DNA of 9,066 nucleotides, from NCBI GenBank assembly GCA_015494775.1, contig WGAP01000040.1, positions 1-9,066 of the forward strand, read 5' to 3'. The notes below the pieces were generated by a model. That model worked only from the letters and a program-made list of their open reading frames with translations. It was not told where the DNA came from and did no database searches. Origin of the DNA: Flavobacteriales bacterium. GTDB taxonomy: Bacteria > Bacteroidota > Bacteroidia > Flavobacteriales > Flavobacteriaceae. This document shows, in pieces, positions 5,706 to 9,066 of this stretch (positions are counted from its first letter, which is position 1; each line of letters opens with the position of its first letter). The translations under genes and the position numbers were made by a program.

Positions 5706-7470
5706 TGTAGATTTTATCGTGCAAATGTTGATATCGTTTTTTGATGTTGCGCCGTTTGAGTTTGAGTGTAGGCGTCAAATGGCCGTCATCGATGCTCCAT
5801 ATTTCACCGGTGAGTTCGAATTTTTTGATTTGTTCCCATTTGCCAAACTGCTTGTTGTATTTGGCCACTTCCTGGCCGATACGTTCGATCACCTTGGGAT
5901 GGGCGGCCATTTCTTCCAAACTCATATTGTCGAAATTCATGCCGTGCCGTTTGGCCCATTCGCGGACAAAATCAAAAGCGGGCTGAATAAAGGCAGCAGG
6001 CATTTTCTCTCCTTCGCCAATGACCATAATCTGTTCGATGAAAGGCGATTGTTTCATCGCGTTTTCGATAACGGCCGGGGCAATATACTTACCACCCGAG
6101 GTTTTGAACATTTCTTTTTTGCGGTCGGTGATGCGAAGCATGCCGTCCCGGTCCAGTTCGCCGATGTCGCCGGTGTGAAGCCATCCGTCGGTAATGGTTT
6201 CGGCGGTTTTTTCGGGATCTTTGTAGTAACCCATCATTACATTGTCGCCTTTGGCCAAAATTTCGCCATCTTCGGCAATTTTGACCACATTCACATCAAT
6301 GGGCAGTCCTACGGTTCCGATTTTCCATTTGGCATTGGGCGAATTGACCGAAATAACGCCCGAGGATTCGGTCATGCCGTATCCTTCCAAAATATTGATG
6401 CCGGCGGCGATAAACACGCGTTGCAAACGCGGTTGCAAAGGCGCGCTTCCCGAAATGATATACATGATTTCGCCCCCCAATGCTTCACGCCATTTGCTGA
6501 AAATAAGTTTGCGGGCTATGTTGAGTTTCAGTGAATACGGGAATTTGTTTTGCTTGTCGAAATCGAATTGTTCGCCCACACGAACGGCCCAGAAAAACAG
6601 CGCCTTTTTGATGCCCGATAGTTCCATGCCTTTGGCTACGATTTTGTCATAAACCTTTTCGATGAGCCGCGGCACGGCCGTAAACAATTTGGGATGCACT
6701 TCGCGAATGTTATCGCCGATTTTATCGATGGACTCGGCAAAATAAATATGAAAACCACCGTAAATATATAAGTAAATCAACACCCGTTCGAAAATATGAC
6801 AACTGGGCAGAAAACTGATGATATTTCGCGGCTTGGGAATGGGCGGCACACGCCGGTAGGACGACATAACGGTTTTGACCACATTGTCGTGCGAAAGCAT
6901 TACGCCTTTGGGCTTGCCCGTAGTGCCCGATGTGTAAATAATGGTAGCCAAATCTTCGGGCTTGACTTCGGCCTTGGCCTTTTCTACCTGGTCCTGATTG
7001 GAAGCGTCGGCGCCCAAATCCAAAACTTCCTGCCAGTTGCGTGCGCCTTCCACGCGGTCGAAGGTGAAAATTTCCTTTAATGTGGGTATTTTGTCCCTAA
7101 CCGACATCAATTTTTCATACAATTCGGCATCGCCAACAAAGGCGTATTTTACTTCGGCATGATTGAAAATATATTCGAAATCGTCGGACGAAATGGTGGG
7201 ATACACCGGAATATCCTGCGCCCCGATTTGTAAAAGTCCCAAATCCATGGCGCTCCATTCGGTGCGGTTTTGATGGGCAATCAGTGCGATTTTATCATTC
7301 TTTTGAACACCCAATCGAAGCAAACCGCGGGATATTTGTTGCACCAAATCGTAGAGTTCTTGTGTGGACCAGGTTTTCCAATTACCGTCGTATTTGGTGG
7401 CCATGGCCACATCCAAAGGTTCGTTTTGCAGTTGATATTCCAGGAATTCAAAGAGTCGGGTAACTTCCAT
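5698..7470 (-). CDS. Long-chain acyl-CoA synthetase (AMP-forming)
   Basis: This 590-residue enzyme activates fatty acids with ATP and CoA through an acyl-adenylate. The adenylate-forming motifs are complete: phosphate-binding loop YTSGTTGKPKG (179-189), YGMTES (364-369), HTGD (432-435), the hinge region ITDRKKEMFKTSGGKYIAP (447-465) and the C-terminal catalytic lysine candidate K570 in PTLKLKRR. The stretch FLPSCHIFER (220-229) and the overall length match the long-chain (FAA1/FadD15-like, COG1022) branch. The start at 7470 gives the usual MEVTRLFEFLEYQL beginning; an in-frame ATG at 7497 would add nine residues unlike the family. It is the first gene of the seven-gene minus-strand block and probably feeds acyl-CoA to lipid synthesis or degradation. 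Chain-length preference is not visible. Confidence 0.94.
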   Translation of the reverse strand: MEVTRLFEFLEYQLQNEPLDVAMATKYDGNWKTWSTQELYDLVQQISRGLLRLGVQKNDKIALIAHQNRTEWSAMDLGLLQIGAQDIPVYPTISSDDFEYIFNHAEVKYAFVGDAELYEKLMSVRDKIPTLKEIFTFDRVEGARNWQEVLDLGADASNQDQVEKAKAEVKPEDLATIIYTSGTTGKPKGVMLSHDNVVKTVMSSYRRVPPIPKPRNIISFLPSCHIFERVLIYLYIYGGFHIYFAESIDKIGDNIREVHPKLFTAVPRLIEKVYDKIVAKGMELSGIKKALFFWAVRVGEQFDFDKQNKFPYSLKLNIARKLIFSKWREALGGEIMYIISGSAPLQPRLQRVFIAAGINILEGYGMTESSGVISVNSPNAKWKIGTVGLPIDVNVVKIAEDGEILAKGDNVMMGYYKDPEKTAETITDGWLHTGDIGELDRDGMLRITDRKKEMFKTSGGKYIAPAVIENAMKQSPFIEQIMVIGEGEKMPAAFIQPAFDFVREWAKRHGMNFDNMSLEEMAAHPKVIERIGQEVAKYNKQFGKWEQIKKFELTGEIWSIDDGHLTPTLKLKRRNIKKRYQHLHDKIYNE

Positions 7471-7672
7471 AAAACACACTTTTTTTCTGGTTAGCAAGTC
7501 TAAAAATACGCATTTTTGGTCAAACGGAAATAAACAATGATAACTTTTAAAAATATCGATATGATTTTTATCAAAGTCAATATTTTTTATCCTTCAAAAT
7601 AAAAAATTTTCGCCCCTTTGTTTCTTGGCACGATTTTTTCGTAAATTTGATACAAACTCAAATTTTCGTCCC
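7471..7672. other. Divergent intergenic region between the acyl-CoA ligase and DUF2147 genes
   Basis: This AT-rich 202-base spacer separates genes read away from each other, so it must hold the promoter of the seven-gene minus-strand block as well as that of the DUF2147 gene. The plus-strand promoter is clear at 7617-7649. For the minus strand I find only a weak candidate: the complement of 7501-7508 (TATTTTTA) with an upstream TTTA 22 bases away. I see no clear operator palindrome. Confidence 0.6.
7617..7649 (+). promoter_or_regulatory. Bacteroidota-type sigma-70 promoter for the DUF2147 gene
   Basis: TTTG (7617-7620) is followed after 21 bases by TAAATTTG (7642-7649), an exact fit to the Bacteroidota -7 box TAnnTTTG with the usual -33 TTTG. 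Transcription would begin a few bases after 7649, giving a leader of roughly 20 nt before the ATG at 7673. That leader has no Shine-Dalgarno sequence. Confidence 0.75.
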
Positions 7673-8110
7673 ATGAAAAAATTAATGTTCAGCTTCGTAT
7701 TCTTTTTTACCGCCGCCCTGATGCTACATGCACAGGACGAAATTATCGGGCGCTGGAAAACCATCGACGATGCCACGGGCCAAGCCAAATCCATCATCGA
7801 AATTTACAAGAAAGACGGAAAATACTACGGAAAAATCGTCCAATTGCTCACCCCGCAAAATCAGGACGGCGTTTGCCGCACATGCGAAACCGACTACAAG
7901 GACAAAAACATCATCGGTTTGGTTATTTTAAAGGACTTGGTCTATGATGCCGACGACAAGGAATGGGAAGACGGCACCATTATGGACCCCAAAAACGCCA
8001 AGGAATACAGCGTGTATTTGGAACTTGTGGGCCCCAACAAGCTCAAAGTGCGCGGCTATATCGGCTTTTCGCTCATCGGCCGCACGCAATATTGGTATCG
8101 AGTGGAATAG
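7673..8110 (+). CDS. Secreted DUF2147 family protein
   Basis: This 145-residue protein of unknown function belongs to the DUF2147 family. A signal peptide covers residues 1-20 (core FSFVFFFTAALML, cleavage likely after HA-Q). Family hallmarks follow in order: IIGRWKTIDDATGQAKSII (24-42), GKYYGKIV (49-56), the C-x2-C pair C68/C71, IIGLVIL (80-86), WEDGTIMDPKNAKEYSVY (98-115), and LKVRGYIGFSLIGRTQYWYR (124-143) at the C-terminus. The mature protein is probably a small all-beta periplasmic or extracellular domain. The start at 7673 is chosen because the signal peptide begins there and the promoter lies just upstream; an earlier in-frame ATG at 7625 lies inside the promoter. It stands alone on its strand and ends at the shared terminator. 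Confidence 0.93.
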   Translation: MKKLMFSFVFFFTAALMLHAQDEIIGRWKTIDDATGQAKSIIEIYKKDGKYYGKIVQLLTPQNQDGVCRTCETDYKDKNIIGLVILKDLVYDADDKEWEDGTIMDPKNAKEYSVYLELVGPNKLKVRGYIGFSLIGRTQYWYRVE

Positions 8111-8135
8111 AATTATGAGATATTCCAAAAAAATG

Positions 8136-8157
8136 CCGCCCATTGGGCGGTTTTTTT
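8136..8157. terminator. Bidirectional rho-independent terminator between convergent genes
   Basis: CCGCCC (8136-8141) and GGGCGG (8145-8150) form an all-GC 6-bp stem with an ATT loop. Seven T follow on the plus strand (8151-8157) and seven A precede it (8127-8133), so it works for both strands. It sits 26 bases after the DUF2147 stop. Its plus-strand T-run overlaps the stop codon of the CBS gene, which is also closed by it. Confidence 0.9.
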
Positions 8158-8812
8158 ATTCTCCCATCCGCAAATACTTGTCAAGATAATCGGCGTTTTC
8201 GCGCAATTCCTGCAAGTGTTTGTCTTCGGGATGCTGCGAAAGCACCGTATAATCGTAGCGGCGGAAGGTTTGCAGCACTTCGTTGATGTCGCCGGTTTGG
8301 ATTTTGACATCGGCCACCAAGTCGGTGGGCGTTTCGTCCACCAGCAAAATGCCCAACAAACGGCCGCCGGTGGCTTCCACGATTTGGGCCACTTGCGAAA
8401 ACCGGAAATCCTCGGCGTTTTTGCCGATGCGTATTACCGTACCTTCCGACGCAAAGGCCTTGATTTCGCTCAATTCCTCCAACAGATCCTCCAAAAGATA
8501 AATCCCGCGGTAATGCCTGTCGCGGTCGATGACGGGCAACACGTTGGTTTCGTTGGACAAGAACGTGGAAAAAAGTTGCGTCCAATCGCGAATGTTGTCG
8601 GTTACATAGATATTTTCCAGCAGATGACGTTGCGTGGCAACAGGCGCTTTGCCGTCGGCATCTTCCAAGTCCTCACAGCGCAGCATTCCGCGGAAAATGC
8701 CGCCGTCCACCACCGGGTAATGGCTCAAAAGTTCGTCGTAGCACCATTCCTGCACCTGACCAACGGGCGTGTTCAAACGGGCGGCTTCCAAAGCGTGTAT
8801 TTTATTTTTCAT
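8156..8812 (-). CDS. CBS-domain protein with ACT-like C-terminus
   Basis: This 218-residue cytosolic protein carries two CBS motifs (about 12-52, with YPVVDGGIFRGMLRCEDL; about 68-115, with VLPVIDRDRHYRGIYLLEDLL), which as a pair usually bind adenine nucleotides. An ACT-like regulatory segment follows (about 124-192: GTVIRIGKNAEDFRFSQVAQIVE, then INEVLQTFRRYDYTV). It matches a Bacteroidota CBS family that, as I recall, commonly lies just upstream of NAD kinase. Here no nadK follows; the gene runs into a terminator. The start at 8812 is chosen because a good promoter box ends seven bases before it. An in-frame ATG at 8857 would place that promoter inside the gene and adds 15 residues unlike the family. 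The ligand and partner are unknown. Confidence 0.85.
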   Translation of the reverse strand: MKNKIHALEAARLNTPVGQVQEWCYDELLSHYPVVDGGIFRGMLRCEDLEDADGKAPVATQRHLLENIYVTDNIRDWTQLFSTFLSNETNVLPVIDRDRHYRGIYLLEDLLEELSEIKAFASEGTVIRIGKNAEDFRFSQVAQIVEATGGRLLGILLVDETPTDLVADVKIQTGDINEVLQTFRRYDYTVLSQHPEDKHLQELRENADYLDKYLRMGE

Positions 8813-8819
8813 ATACAGG

Positions 8820-8851
8820 CAAATGTAGGCGCTTGGTTCGAATTGTGCAAG
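8820..8851 (-). promoter_or_regulatory. Bacteroidota-type promoter for the CBS gene
   Basis: On the minus strand TACATTTG (complement of 8820-8827) fits the TAnnTTTG box exactly. CTTG (complement of 8848-8851), one base from TTTG, lies 20 bases upstream. Only seven bases separate the box from the ATG at 8812, so the transcript would have a very short leader or none. Confidence 0.6.
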
Positions 8852-8935
8852 AAACATACCAAAACGGGGGGCAACGGGCGTTTTGACAGCCGTTTTGTTT
8901 CGTTGCAGGATATTTTTTGATGAGGTTATTTTTTA

Positions 8936-9066
8936 GGCGCCCGGCCGCACGCGTTCGTGGCGGCTTCCCTGACAGGTTGCCGCATCAGCAGGCGTTTCGG
9001 CCGACGGAGCGTCCTCGCGCCTGCTGGCACTCACGCGGCGCCCGTCGGGCTGTCCGCTCAAATGCG
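8936..9066 (-). repeat. Right copy of the GC-rich dispersed repeat, cut by the window edge
   Basis: Read on the minus strand, this matches the left copy: 9030-9058 corresponds to 412-439 with one extra base, and 8936-8957 to 482-503 (18 of 22 bases). The variable middle holds its own hairpin, a perfect 9-bp stem CAGCAGGCG (8986-8994) with CGCCTGCTG (9018-9026). The minus-strand sequence at the edge, before AGCGGACAGCCC, should continue into the 5' part of the structured element seen at 262-411, but that lies outside the window. It is upstream of the CBS gene, separated from its ATG by about 120 bases. Confidence 0.8.

Noticed and set aside
5034..6534. Plus-strand open frames opposite the protease and acyl-CoA ligase genes
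   Set aside because: They are antisense to genes with full catalytic motifs, with no recognisable domains and no promoter.
8861..8906. Short inverted repeats upstream of the CBS gene (8861-8867 with 8890-8896; 8871-8876 with 8901-8906)
   Set aside because: The stems are 6-7 bp, mutually interleaved, with long loops. They are not convincing as an operator or terminator.
8216..8920. A 234-codon plus-strand open frame opposite the CBS gene
   Set aside because: It is antisense to a CBS/ACT-like protein. Reading it would require transcription through the terminator at 8136-8157 from the left.
1..9066. tRNA or rRNA genes, insertion sequences, integrases or phage genes
   Set aside because: I found no sequence resembling tRNA arms, rRNA, transposase or integrase in either strand. 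The cloverleaf at 262-431 is too long and lacks tRNA motifs.

Overview
The window most likely comes from a member of the Bacteroidota. The evidence is a secreted subtilase ending in a type IX secretion (T9SS) sorting domain, two promoters that fit the Bacteroidota consensus (TTTG, then TAnnTTTG), start codons without Shine-Dalgarno sequences, a DUF2147 protein, and recF next to a DUF721/DciA gene. I cannot name the genus.

Layout. Positions 1-517 hold no gene. They contain a dense cluster of GC-rich, strongly palindromic DNA: a pair of REP-like units in inverted orientation (148-255), then a long foldable element (262-431) that continues into a repeat-conserved tail (to 504). Positions 518-7470 hold seven tightly packed genes, all on the minus strand. 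In transcription order they are a long-chain acyl-CoA ligase, a T9SS-type S8 serine protease, OxyR, a six-helix membrane protein, RecF, a DUF721/DciA-like protein and a CDP-alcohol phosphatidyltransferase. Junctions are overlaps or gaps of at most 21 nt, so the block looks like one transcription unit read from the 7471-7672 intergenic region. From that region a DUF2147 gene (7673-8110) is read on the plus strand. It converges on a CBS-domain protein (8156-8812, minus), and a bidirectional terminator lies between them. Beyond the CBS promoter, from 8936 to the right edge, lies part of a second copy of the left-hand GC-rich repeat, in inverted orientation.

How the genes fit together. The block mixes lipid chemistry (acyl-CoA ligase at its head, phospholipid head-group transferase at its tail), oxidative-stress sensing (OxyR with both redox cysteines, next to a possible heme-type membrane protein) and DNA replication/repair (RecF, DciA-like). 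No single pathway joins them; tight packing and translational coupling are the visible link.

The genes are ordinary for the phylum. The most unusual material is the non-coding DNA: two REP-like units with identical flanks but different 19-nt cores that still fold the same way, and a composite GC-rich structured repeat present at both ends of the window in opposite orientations.
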